Assembly: GCF_015709515.1 (NCBI RefSeq)
Contig: NZ_JADNQZ010000052.1
Span: 62,001-126,000, forward strand
Origin: Methylocystis sp. H62
GTDB taxonomy: Bacteria; Pseudomonadota; Alphaproteobacteria; Rhizobiales; Beijerinckiaceae
Direction: 5' to 3'
Length of the DNA stretch: 64,000 nt
Shown here: positions 1 through 9,281 of the stretch, in pieces
How positions within the stretch are numbered: position 1 is the stretch's first letter
Layout of the letters: each line of letters starts with the position of its first letter
Translations under genes and position numbers: made by a program
The notes under the pieces: generated by a model
What the model saw: only the letters and a program-made list of their open reading frames with translations
The model's database searches: none
What the model was told of the DNA's origin: nothing

Positions 1-827
1 AAGACCGCCTTCGCGTTCTCGCCGTCGAGGCGCGTGAAGATCTGCCTTCGATTCAACCCTTCGCCTTCGATCAGCGCGAAGGAATTGATCATCGCGCCCG
101 CGTCGAGATGCGCGAGCAGCGACGCGACGCGGATCGCCTGATCGACGCCGCCCGAGAAATGAGTGACGAGGTCGAGCCGTGCGCCTGGCGCCAAACGAAG
201 CACGAGGGCGCAATTGTCCTGCGCCGGCGCCGACGAAAGGACGCCAAGAGTTTCGATCACCGTCGCTCGAGCGCCCGCGCCCAGCATGACGAGCGCACGC
301 GTATAGGTTGACTGTGCGGCTTCCGCGGACGCCAATGTCGCCAGTTCGAGCGCGCGGTCGATCGCAGCGCCCGGCGCGATCTGAATGACGACGCCGTCCT
401 GCATCAGCGCCGCATTGAGCGCGAGGATCGGGTCCTGCGCGCCAATATCGGCGCTGGCGAGCGCTGACAGGACATGCGGCTCGCCCTGCGCCAGCGCGTC
501 GCGCAGCGATTGCACGGCGACGCCATCGGGAAGCCGCGCGATGTCCGAGAGATCTGGCCGGAAAACGCCATCGAGCGTGACGAGCCGCAAAGAGTCATGC
601 GCGCGCGGCAGCGACAATGCGGCGCGGGAGGCGGTGGCGAGCGGCGCCGGCCGGCCCATCGCCGTTTTCAGATCCGTGTAGTGCCACGCCTCCACGCGCC
701 GGTTCGGCACGCCAAACTCCGAGAACGCCGCCCAGCCGGCCGCGCGCAGGCGCGGCGCGCCCTTGTCGCGCATCTCTTCGTAAAAGGAGGAAAGCGTCGC
801 TTCCGCTTCGCTCGCCAGCTTGATCAT
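1..827 (-). CDS. sufD: SufD, Fe-S cluster assembly scaffold protein (3' part cut by window edge)
   Basis: SufD pairs with SufB and the ATPase SufC in the SufBCD scaffold that builds Fe-S clusters in the cytoplasm. Only the first 275 or so codons lie in the window; the gene runs out past base 1. The N-terminus reads MIKLASEAEATL, followed by the family-typical region with RRVEAWHYTDLK near residue 45. Close to the window edge the frame reads INSFALIEGEGLNRQIFTRL, matching the conserved beta-helix core of SufB/SufD. The start ATG (825-827) lies 3 bases beyond the sufC stop, so sufC and sufD are tightly coupled. Downstream sufS/sufT/sufA genes would be expected to the left but cannot be seen. 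Confidence 0.93.
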   Translation of the reverse strand, partial: MIKLASEAEATLSSFYEEMRDKGAPRLRAAGWAAFSEFGVPNRRVEAWHYTDLKTAMGRPAPLATASRAALSLPRAHDSLRLVTLDGVFRPDLSDIARLPDGVAVQSLRDALAQGEPHVLSALASADIGAQDPILALNAALMQDGVVIQIAPGAAIDRALELATLASAEAAQSTYTRALVMLGAGARATVIETLGVLSSAPAQDNCALVLRLAPGARLDLVTHFSGGVDQAIRVASLLAHLDAGAMINSFALIEGEGLNRRQIFTRLDGENAKAV

Positions 828-830
828 CGC

Positions 831-1583
831 CTATGCCGCCTCTTGCGCGATGTAATCCTGATAGCCGCGCTCTTCGAGCTCCAGAGCAAGTTCCGGACCG
901 CCCGACCGCATGATGCGTCCCTGCGCCATCACATGCACCGAATCCGGCCTGATATATTCGAGCAGGCGCTGATAATGGGTAATGACGATGAAGGCGCGTT
1001 CGGGCGAGCGCAGGGCGTTGACGCCGTCCGCGACGACGCGCAGCGCGTCGATGTCGAGCCCCGAATCCGTCTCATCGAGGATCGCGAGACGCGGCTGCAG
1101 GAGCGCCATCTGCAGGATTTCCATCCGCTTTTTTTCGCCGCCCGAGAATCCGGCGTTCAGCGGCCGGCGCAGCATGTCCTGCGCGATGCCGAGCGACGCC
1201 GCGGCCTCCTTGACGCGCTTCATGAACTCCGGCGTCTGCAATTCCGGCTCGCCGCGGGCGCGGCGCTGCGCGTTGAGCGCCGCCTTCAAAAAGGTCATCG
1301 TCGCGACGCCGGGGATCTCGACGGGATATTGAAAGGCGAGAAAGACGCCCTTGGCGGCGCGTTCGGCGGGATCGAGCTCGAGAATGTTTTCTCCGTTGAG
1401 CCGCACGTCGCCCGTCGTCGCCTCATAGCCTTCTCGGCCGGCGATGACGTAGGAGAGCGTCGATTTGCCCGTGCCGTTCGGCCCCATGATCGCCGCGACT
1501 TCTCCGGCCTTGACGCTGAGCGTCAGGCCTTTGAGAATTTCGCGTTCGCCGACAGAGACGTGGAGGTCCCTAATTTCAAGCAT
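831..1583 (-). CDS. sufC: SufC, Fe-S cluster assembly ATPase
   Basis: SufC is the soluble ABC-type ATPase of the SufBCD complex. The 250-residue protein begins MLEIRDLHVSVGEREIL and has a Walker A motif (GPNGTGKST), an ABC signature (SGGEKKR) and a Walker B region (LAILDETDSGLDIDAL). The frame stays open upstream to 1712, but those 43 extra residues (MAGLVPAIHA...) are translated repeat DNA, so the start at 1583 is chosen because it gives the usual family length and N-terminus. It lies between sufB and sufD on the same strand. A palindromic repeat separates it from sufB, so this gap may affect relative expression within the operon. Confidence 0.97.
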   Translation of the reverse strand: MLEIRDLHVSVGEREILKGLTLSVKAGEVAAIMGPNGTGKSTLSYVIAGREGYEATTGDVRLNGENILELDPAERAAKGVFLAFQYPVEIPGVATMTFLKAALNAQRRARGEPELQTPEFMKRVKEAAASLGIAQDMLRRPLNAGFSGGEKKRMEILQMALLQPRLAILDETDSGLDIDALRVVADGVNALRSPERAFIVITHYQRLLEYIRPDSVHVMAQGRIMRSGGPELALELEERGYQDYIAQEAA

Positions 1584-1608
1584 TCTAGAAGCGCTTCCCG
1601 TTTCTTGC

Positions 1609-1717
1609 GTCATGGCCGGCCTTGAGCCGGCCATCCACGTCTGGGTGTTCCACCATCTTTGATCGAGCTTGCGGCGCGGATAGGCGTGGATGGCCGGGAC
1701 AAGCCCGGCCAAGACGC
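1609..1717. repeat. Intergenic palindromic repeat of the 'MAGLVPAIHV / GRDKPGHD' type
   Basis: Two GC-rich hairpins face each other: GGCCGGC-cttga-GCCGGCC near 1614-1632 and GGCCGGG-acaa-GCCCGGCC near 1692-1710. Each is flanked by the complementary motif GTGGATGGCC or GGCCATCCAC. Translated, the copies give the peptides MAGL.PAIHV and GRDKPG.D, a recurrent signature of dispersed repeats in Hyphomicrobiales genomes (family knowledge). The element fills almost the whole 144-base sufB-sufC gap. It encodes no protein of its own and creates a false N-terminal extension of sufC. Confidence 0.8.
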
Positions 1718-1727
1718 GCTGAAACCG

Positions 1728-3197
<1,470 letters not shown>

Positions 3198-3285
3198 CTG
3201 TCTTTCTCCTCGTCACGACGGGTTCAAGGCCCGTCGGCCGATCGTTCCGCCGCCGCCTGCGCGTTGGCGCCCTCTCAGGCGTCGA

Positions 3286-4443
3286 CTAGGCGGCGAAATG
3301 CCGGGACCTCATGCGATCCACGACACGTGCAAGAACCTTTCCGAACTCTTGTACATCCTCTTGCGTCGAAGACCAACCGAAACTGGCCCTCAGCGCCTCC
3401 CTTTCAGCCGCGCCCATCGCCGCAAGCACATGCGATTCCGTCATTTTGCCTGAAGAACAGGCCGAGCCGGCCGAAAGCGCGACATTCTCAAGGTCAAGCG
3501 CCATCAGCATTGTGCGCGGGGCGAGGCCGGGAAGTGAGAAAGCGCTGGCGTTTGGCGCGCGCGGCGCCCCTGATCCGTAGAATCGGGCGTCTGGCGCGAC
3601 TTTCAAGACGCATCGCTCCAGCGCGTCGCGCAAATCAGCCATTCGAGACGCCTCGCCTGCCAAATATGCGATGGCCGCCGTCAGCGCCGCCGCAAAGCCG
3701 GCGATTCCCGCGACATTCTCGGTGCCCGCGCGGCGGCCGAATTCCTGGCCGCCGCCGCGCAGCGCCGGCGCCTCCAGATGCAGGCTCTCGTCACGAAAGG
3801 CGAGCGCGCCGACGCCCATGGGCCCGCCCAGCTTATGTGAGGAAAAGAACATTATATCCGCGTCGGTCGTCGCGAATGTCGTCTTCAGCCGGCCGACGGA
3901 TTGCACGGCGTCGCAGACAAGGACGCCTTTCGCCGCATGGATCAGCTCGGCCGCCTCGGCGACCGGTTGGATGACGCCGGTTTCATTGTTGACGGCCTGC
4001 AGCGCGAGCATCACGCGCCCGCCGGAGCGCCGCGCCAGCGCCTGCTTCAGCGCGTCGAGCGAAATGACGCCTTCCGGGGTCAACGGAAGGGTTTCAACCG
4101 CATCGAGCGGAAAGCGGTGGCCCTGCAGGACGCAGTGGTGTTCGCCGGCGCCGATCAGCAATGCCTCTATTGGCGCTTCGTCGCCCTCTCGGCGAAGCGC
4201 TGGCGAAAGCGCGAGATTCGCCGCCTCTGTCGCGCCGCTGGTGAAGACCACGCCCCTTCGGTCCGCACCCATCGCTTGCGCGATCGCGGCCCGCGCGTCT
4301 TCGAGCAGCGCCTTCGCCGCCCTTCCCTCGGCATGGACGGAGGAAGGATTGCCGAGCGTCTCCAGCGCGTCGAGCATCGCCGCCCGCGCCTGCGGGCGCA
4401 GCGGCGATGTGGCGTTGTGGTCGAGATAGACGCGTGCGGACAT
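3286..4443 (-). CDS. Cysteine desulfurase, IscS/NifS-type, first gene of the suf operon
   Basis: This PLP-dependent class V aminotransferase-fold enzyme removes sulfur from cysteine to supply Fe-S assembly. The 385-residue form starts MSARVYLDHNATSPL. Visible motifs are EHHCVLQ, the cofactor aspartate in VCDAVQSVG, the PLP lysine in SSHKLGGPMGVGAL and the mobile catalytic cysteine in SAGSACSSGKMTESHVL. The latter marks it as group I (IscS/NifS-like), not SufS-like. An in-frame ATG at 4467 would add 8 residues; the inner ATG matches the usual family start. It heads the visible suf genes; no iscR/rrf2 regulator is found upstream, where an unrelated gene follows. Confidence 0.95.
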   Translation of the reverse strand: MSARVYLDHNATSPLRPQARAAMLDALETLGNPSSVHAEGRAAKALLEDARAAIAQAMGADRRGVVFTSGATEAANLALSPALRREGDEAPIEALLIGAGEHHCVLQGHRFPLDAVETLPLTPEGVISLDALKQALARRSGGRVMLALQAVNNETGVIQPVAEAAELIHAAKGVLVCDAVQSVGRLKTTFATTDADIMFFSSHKLGGPMGVGALAFRDESLHLEAPALRGGGQEFGRRAGTENVAGIAGFAAALTAAIAYLAGEASRMADLRDALERCVLKVAPDARFYGSGAPRAPNASAFSLPGLAPRTMLMALDLENVALSAGSACSSGKMTESHVLAAMGAAEREALRASFGWSSTQEDVQEFGKVLARVVDRMRSRHFAA

Positions 4444-4537
4444 GGGCCTCGATTTCGGTTGCCGCATTATAGCAGAGCGCGGCGGCGCAGGCGCGTTCTC
4501 GCGCCTGCGCCGCTCCTCACGAAAAGCTTGTGCGCCC

Positions 4538-6553
4538 TTACGGCCGCGCCGACTTCGCCAGCCGCGCCAGATTGACGAACTCCGCGCGGTAGCCGAACGG
4601 ATCTTCGCCCTTGGCGCTCTGCGCGAGCGCGATCACATCGTCATAGCTGTAATCGCCGAGATAGGGCGCGCCTTTCAGCAGCTGCGCGAAGGCCGCGACG
4701 GCGACGGAGAAGCGCACGTCCTGCGGCGCGTGTGCGATGCTTTCAACGCTTGGCGATTCGGCGATCGGTTGCGTGATAAGCCGTGAGGCTTCCTCCTTCG
4801 GCAGCTTGTAGCGCAGCTTGAGAAAGCCGAGTTCGCTTTCCGCACGCGCCTGCGCCGCCGCCGGCGTCTTCTTGCCATAACGCAGATCGTCAACGAGCTT
4901 CTTTTCGGCGTCGACCGGCGTGATCTCGTAAATCGCGGTGACGCGGTGACCGGAGCCGACATCGCCCGCGTCCACCTTGTCGTTGTTGAAATCCTCGCGG
5001 CGCAGCGCGCGGGTTTCGTAACCGATCAGGCGATATTCGGAGACGCGAGCCGGATTCCATTCCACCTGGATTTTAACGTCCTTGGCGATAGGAAAGAGCG
5101 TCGACGACGCTTCCTCAACCAGCGCTTTGCGCGCTTCATTGAGGTTATCGACATAGACCGCCGCGCCATTGCCGTTCTGCGCCAGCGCCTGCATCAGCGC
5201 GTCGTTGTAATTGCCCTGGCCGACGCCGAGTATCGACAGGAAAACGCCCTTCTCGCGCTTTCTTTCGATCAGCCCTTTCAATTCGCTCTGATCGGTGACG
5301 CCGACATTGAAATCGCCGTCGGTGGCGAGGATCACGCGATTGACCGCCGATTTGTCAAAATTGCTTTCGGCCAGGCGGTAGGCGTCCTGAATGCCTTGCG
5401 CGCCGGCGGTCGAGCCGCCCGCGCCGAGCGCCTCAATCGCCGCCAGAATTTTGGCCTTGTCGGCGACCTTCGTGGGCTCCAAAGCAACGCCGGAGCCCGA
5501 CGCGTAGGTGACGACCGCGACCGTGTCGTCAGGCTTCAACTCGTCGACGAGCATCCGCAACGCGTTCTTCACGAGCGGCAGTCGATCCTGCGGCGACATC
5601 GAGCCTGAGACGTCGATGAGAAACACGAGATTGGCGCGCGGGCGCTCGGCGCTCTGCAGCGCATAGCCCTGTATCGCCACATGCACGAGGCGATTGCCGG
5701 CGTTCCACGGACTGGGCGTCACAGTGATCGTCGGCTTGAACGGCGATTGCGCGCTTTCGGGCTTCGGATAGTCGTAGGGAAAGTAATTGACGAACTCCTC
5801 GACCCGCACCGAGTCTTTTGGCGGCAGGCGCCCGGCGTTTAGCGCGCGGCGTGCGAAGGCGTAGGAGGCGGTGTCGACGTCGATCGAGAAGGTCGAGACA
5901 GGCTCCGCCGCCGCCAGCTTGACGGGGCTCGTCTCCTTTGACTCGAACCTGTCGCGAAACGCGCTTTCCGGCGCGACATTCGTGTCGATCGGCGGCGACG
6001 GCCGGACGCCTTCTGCGTTCATCGCGGCGACCGGCTTCGCGGGCTGAAAAGATCGCGACAGTGGCGAACTGGCGAGGCGCGGAGGCGGCGGCGCAGCGAC
6101 GCCATCGGCTCGCCCGCCAAGCGCGCCCGCCTTCGCTCTCTCTTCTCTTGGCGCCGAGGGCGCGGGCGCCGGCTGAACCGCCGCCGGCGCCTGCATGCGC
6201 GGCGCTACGGCGACCTCGGCCGGCGGCGAGATGGGGCCGATCGGAAGATTGGATAGGCCTCCGCCGCCCGGCGCAGAGTTGCGCGCGAGCATGAAGGCGG
6301 CGGGCGCGCCGATCATCAGCGCGGCGATCGAGGCCGCGAGCGCGCGGTTGAAATAGAACGTCTGACGCATCTTTCTTTTCCCTTCCAATGGAGAGGATGC
6401 GTAACTGAGACGTTGCGGCGCGGCCGATCCTTGGGCGTCGGCTGCGCTTTTTTCAAAAGCGGCCATCGCCGCCCCGAACGCTATGCGCTTCGCCTCGCCA
6501 TCGGGCGGCGGGACGGGCGCATCTTTAAGGCGCGTAAGATCCGGTTCGATCAT
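4538..6553 (-). CDS. Membrane-anchored VWA-domain protein with DUF3520-like C-terminus (YfbK-like)
   Basis: The 671-residue protein has a cytoplasmic N-terminal segment of about 65 residues, one membrane helix (about 71-90) and a long Pro/Ala-rich linker. A vWF-type A domain follows from about residue 308, with an intact MIDAS motif (DVSGS, 314-318). The C-terminal 180 residues resemble the DUF3520 part of YfbK-type proteins. VWA domains bind metal and protein partners; the partner here is unknown. The start overlaps the stop of the upstream ECF sigma gene by 4 bases (6550-6553), so the two are translationally coupled. I infer that the short cytoplasmic N-terminus could contact the sigma factor, but no anti-sigma fold is evident from sequence. 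Confidence 0.88.
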   Translation of the reverse strand: MIEPDLTRLKDAPVPPPDGEAKRIAFGAAMAAFEKSAADAQGSAAPQRLSYASSPLEGKRKMRQTFYFNRALAASIAALMIGAPAAFMLARNSAPGGGGLSNLPIGPISPPAEVAVAPRMQAPAAVQPAPAPSAPREERAKAGALGGRADGVAAPPPPRLASSPLSRSFQPAKPVAAMNAEGVRPSPPIDTNVAPESAFRDRFESKETSPVKLAAAEPVSTFSIDVDTASYAFARRALNAGRLPPKDSVRVEEFVNYFPYDYPKPESAQSPFKPTITVTPSPWNAGNRLVHVAIQGYALQSAERPRANLVFLIDVSGSMSPQDRLPLVKNALRMLVDELKPDDTVAVVTYASGSGVALEPTKVADKAKILAAIEALGAGGSTAGAQGIQDAYRLAESNFDKSAVNRVILATDGDFNVGVTDQSELKGLIERKREKGVFLSILGVGQGNYNDALMQALAQNGNGAAVYVDNLNEARKALVEEASSTLFPIAKDVKIQVEWNPARVSEYRLIGYETRALRREDFNNDKVDAGDVGSGHRVTAIYEITPVDAEKKLVDDLRYGKKTPAAAQARAESELGFLKLRYKLPKEEASRLITQPIAESPSVESIAHAPQDVRFSVAVAAFAQLLKGAPYLGDYSYDDVIALAQSAKGEDPFGYRAEFVNLARLAKSARP

Positions 6554-7206
6554 CGCGCGGGCTCCAACTGGTTCTTCAGACGTTTTCGCGCCTCATGCAG
6601 ATGCCACGACACGGTCTTCTCCGAACAACCCATCAGCGCCGCCGCCTCGCCATGCGACAGGTCCTGCGCATAAACGAGCAGCACGGCGTCGCGTTGCTGA
6701 TCCGGCAGGGCGCGCACCACGCGCCAAAGGTCCTGCCCCATCATCTCATCCTCCGGGGTGTCGCCGTCGGCGCCGTCCACCAGCGCCGACATGCGCGCCG
6801 GTTCGAGCGCCACAATCTTGCGCCGCGCCCGGATGTGGTCGACCGCGGTCGTATAGGCGATGCGATAGGCCCAGGTCGCAAAGGCGCAGTCGTTGCGAAA
6901 AGCGCTCATCGCCGTCGCCATCTTCACCATTGTGTCCTGGGCGATGTCCTGCGCCTCGGCGCGCGCGCCGCACCAGCGCCAGGCGAGCGCATAGACGCGA
7001 TCGTAATGGCGCTCGGCCAGGGCGGCGAAGGCGGCAGCCTCGCCGGCGGCCGCCCGTCGCGCCAGTTCGCCGTCGGTGTCTTCGCCCGGCAAGTCGCCCC
7101 CGCTATTCGATCCCGTCGAGACTATTGACGGGTGTGAGCGCAAATTCCTTGGGTCTGAGCGGCGAACTTTTCGCCACGGCCCGGGAGCTGCCAAATTTCC
7201 TTGCAT
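6550..7206 (-). CDS. ECF-type RNA polymerase sigma factor
   Basis: The 218-residue reading frame holds sigma region 2 (RVYALAWRWCGARAEAQDIAQD, then FRNDCAFATWAYRIAYTTAVDHIR) and region 4 (LPDQQRDAVLLVYAQDLSHG..AAALMGCSEKTVSWHLHEARKRL). There is no region 1 or 3, as expected of an ECF sigma factor. Its stop overlaps the start of the VWA membrane protein gene (ATGA), which suggests a regulatory pair. The first 40 or so residues look non-conserved, and the ATG at 7206 has only a weak ribosome site, so the true start may be an alternative codon further in. It is divergent from the hydrolase gene at 7263 with only 56 bases between them, so the two share a promoter region. Confidence 0.93.
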   Translation of the reverse strand: MQGNLAAPGPWRKVRRSDPRNLRSHPSIVSTGSNSGGDLPGEDTDGELARRAAAGEAAAFAALAERHYDRVYALAWRWCGARAEAQDIAQDTMVKMATAMSAFRNDCAFATWAYRIAYTTAVDHIRARRKIVALEPARMSALVDGADGDTPEDEMMGQDLWRVVRALPDQQRDAVLLVYAQDLSHGEAAALMGCSEKTVSWHLHEARKRLKNQLEPAR

Positions 7207-7262
7207 TTTACGGTAGCCCGCGTGGTAGAAGGCGCGCCTGCCCGTTTCGCAAGGGATTCCGA

Positions 7263-7937
7263 ATGCCCGAGGTTATTTTCACCGGTCCGGCCGGCAGGCT
7301 CGAGGGCCGGTTCCATCAGTCCGCCACGCGCGGCGCGCCGATCGCGATCATTCTGCATCCGCATCCGCAGTTCGGCGGCACGATGAACAATCAGATTGTT
7401 TATCACCTTTACTACGCCTTCGCTGAGCGTGGTTTTTCCGTGCTGCGCTTTAATTTCCGCGGCGTCGGCCGTTCGCAGGGCGCCTTCGACCACGGCTCGG
7501 GCGAGCTGTCCGACGCGGCGGCCGCGCTCGACTGGGCGCAGGCGGTCAATCCGGAAGCGCGCGCCTGCTGGATCGCGGGCGTGTCCTTCGGCTCCTGGAT
7601 CGGCATGCAGCTGCTGATGCGCCGTCCCGAGATCGAGGGGTTTATCTCGATCGCGCCGCCGGCAAACCGTTTCGACTTCTCCTTCCTGGCGCCCTGCCCC
7701 TCCTCGGGCCTCTTCATCCATGGCGATCAAGACCGCGTCGCGCCGCTCAAGGAAGTGACCGGGCTCATCGAGAAGCTCAAGACCCAGAAAGGCATTCTCA
7801 TCGAACATGCCGTGGTCGAGGGCGCGAACCATTTCTTCGAGAACAGGATCGAGCCGCTGATCGCGCATGTCGACGCGTATCTCGACAGGCGTCTTGGCAA
7901 TCCGCCGAAGATCGCCATTCCCGCGCGGGGGGATTGA
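7263..7937 (+). CDS. Alpha/beta hydrolase (serine hydrolase, COG2945-like)
   Basis: The 224-residue protein begins MPEVIFTGPAGRLEGRFHQS. It has the HPHPQFGGTMNNQIV segment typical of the small COG2945-type alpha/beta hydrolases and a nucleophile elbow GVSFGSW (serine about residue 109). A later acid (HGDQDRVAP) and a histidine (GANHFF) complete the triad. No signal peptide is seen, so it should be cytoplasmic. The substrate is unknown. The frame is open far upstream, but the ATG at 7263 gives the family-typical start and lies clear of the divergent sigma gene. Confidence 0.9.
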   Translation: MPEVIFTGPAGRLEGRFHQSATRGAPIAIILHPHPQFGGTMNNQIVYHLYYAFAERGFSVLRFNFRGVGRSQGAFDHGSGELSDAAAALDWAQAVNPEARACWIAGVSFGSWIGMQLLMRRPEIEGFISIAPPANRFDFSFLAPCPSSGLFIHGDQDRVAPLKEVTGLIEKLKTQKGILIEHAVVEGANHFFENRIEPLIAHVDAYLDRRLGNPPKIAIPARGD

Positions 7938-7950
7938 GGCCGTTCTTATC

Positions 7951-8043
7951 GTTCCCGACGCGAAGCGCGATCGGGAATCCAGCAAGCATGCTGGCGTTTT
8001 CTGGATTCCCGGTCAGGCCTGCAGCCTGCCGGGAATGACAGAT
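7951..8043. repeat. Palindromic repeat ('GGGAATCCAG...CTGGATTCCC' type) between convergent genes
   Basis: A perfect 10-base inverted repeat (GGGAATCCAG at 7973-7982, CTGGATTCCC at 8001-8010) is nested in further inverted copies of TTCCCG/CGGGAA near 7952 and 8028-8035. Elements of this composition are dispersed in many alphaproteobacterial genomes (family knowledge). It sits between the stop of the hydrolase gene and anmK. On the minus strand it supplies the last ten codons and the stop of anmK, so it has entered a coding region. Confidence 0.75.
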
Positions 8044-9152
8044 GACCCTGCCGCTCGCGCCAGCACGCCGCCGCACATGGCTTGAGGCGCGCCGGTCGTC
8101 GTCGGGAAGGTGATCGGCAGCCCTTCCAGCACGCGCGCGGCGAGATAGGCGAAGGCCTGCGCCTCCATCGAATCCGCCGACCATCCGACCGCGTTGGCCG
8201 TCGTCACCTTGCATGGCAGGCGCATGACGAGTTCGCGCACCAGGATCGGATTGCGCGCGCCGCCGCCGCAGACGATCAGCAGTTGCGGCTGAGTCGGCAG
8301 ATGCGGAAAAAGCCGCAGCACCGAAGACGCCGTAAAGGCGGTCAGCGTCGCGGCGGCGTCTTCGGTTGAGAGCTTGGCGACCGCATCGAGCGCGAAGGCG
8401 TTGCGGTCGAGCGATTTCGGCGGCGGCTGATCGAAGAACGGATGCGCCAGCATCTTGAGCAGCGTCGCTTCGTTCACCCGCCCGCGGGCCGCCATATGGC
8501 CGTGCCGGTCGATCGGCGCGCCGGTGCGCTGAAGCATCAGATCGTCGATGAGCGCATTGCCGGGGCCGGTGTCGCAAGCGATCGGCTCCTCGCCGTCCGC
8601 GACATACGTGACATTGGCGACGCCGCCGATATTGAGCAGCGCCACCTCGCCCTTCATGCCGCCAGCAGTGACGAGCGCGCGGTGAAAAACAGGCACGATC
8701 GGCGCGCCCTCGCCGCCGGCGGCGATGTCGGCGGCGCGAAAATCATAAGCGACGTCGAGTCCGAGACGCGCGGCCAGCGCCGGCCCGTCGCCGATCTGGA
8801 TCGTGAGCCTTTGCTTGGGACGGTGCAGCACCGTCTGGCCATGAAAACCGACGATATTGACGCTCGCCGGGTCGATCTCATGATCCCGCAGCAGCGCCTC
8901 GACCGCCTCGGCGTGGCGGTCGGTCACCATGCGCTCGGCAAAGGCGAGAACGCCGGGTCGCGCGTCTCGATCTTCGAGCGTCGCGGCTTCGGCGAGCGCA
9001 TTGCGCAGCAGCGCGCGATCGGCGTCGCTATAGGGGTAATGCCCCGTCGGCCCGAAGACGACGGCGGCGTCGCCATCTGTTTCGATCAACGCGACGTCGA
9101 CGCCGTCCATGGACGTGCCGGACATGAGGCCAATTGAGCGGTAGGTGGGCAA
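8013..9152 (-). CDS. anmK: Anhydro-N-acetylmuramic acid kinase
   Basis: AnmK phosphorylates and opens 1,6-anhydro-MurNAc released from peptidoglycan turnover, giving MurNAc-6-phosphate for recycling. The 379-residue protein starts MPTYRSIGLMSGTSMDGVDVAL, the family hallmark. It also has VGFHGQTVLHRP, CDTGPGNALIDDLM and the C-terminal nucleotide-binding segment LLIVCGGGARNPILVREL. The final ten residues (SSVIPGRLQA) are translated repeat DNA, so the native C-terminus was probably altered by repeat insertion. The extra tail lies after the conserved fold and need not abolish activity. Confidence 0.96.
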   Translation of the reverse strand: MPTYRSIGLMSGTSMDGVDVALIETDGDAAVVFGPTGHYPYSDADRALLRNALAEAATLEDRDARPGVLAFAERMVTDRHAEAVEALLRDHEIDPASVNIVGFHGQTVLHRPKQRLTIQIGDGPALAARLGLDVAYDFRAADIAAGGEGAPIVPVFHRALVTAGGMKGEVALLNIGGVANVTYVADGEEPIACDTGPGNALIDDLMLQRTGAPIDRHGHMAARGRVNEATLLKMLAHPFFDQPPPKSLDRNAFALDAVAKLSTEDAAATLTAFTASSVLRLFPHLPTQPQLLIVCGGGARNPILVRELVMRLPCKVTTANAVGWSADSMEAQAFAYLAARVLEGLPITFPTTTGAPQAMCGGVLARAAGSSVIPGRLQA

Positions 9153-9201
9153 AGCGAATCTCTCGTTGGGAAGCAGGAGAGTATCAGGATTTCACCAACG
9201 C

Positions 9202-9249
9202 CCTACCTCCCCCTTGCGGGGAGGTCGCTCGCCGAAGGCGAGCGGGTGG
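9202..9249. repeat. Double-hairpin intergenic repeat
   Basis: Two adjacent short hairpins are visible: CCTCCCC..GGGGAGG (about 9206-9224) and GCTCGCC-gaa-GGCGAGC (about 9227-9243). The pattern is common in intergenic regions of alphaproteobacteria (family knowledge). It lies directly before the lower-GC TIR gene and after anmK, and may mark one edge of the inserted stretch. Confidence 0.65.
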
Positions 9250-9281
9250 AATACTTTCAATCCCGCTACGCTCAAGTGCAA

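Noticed and set aside
474-1625. Long arginine-rich frame on the plus strand
   Set aside because: It is the complement of sufD and sufC, a typical shadow frame in GC-rich DNA.
831-1712. SufC with a 43-residue N-terminal extension
   Set aside because: The extra part is translated palindromic repeat DNA. The ATG at 1583 gives the normal SufC N-terminus.
6483-7262. N-terminal extension of the alpha/beta hydrolase
   Set aside because: This part overlaps the ECF sigma gene on the other strand and has no conserved features. The ATG at 7263 starts the family-typical sequence.
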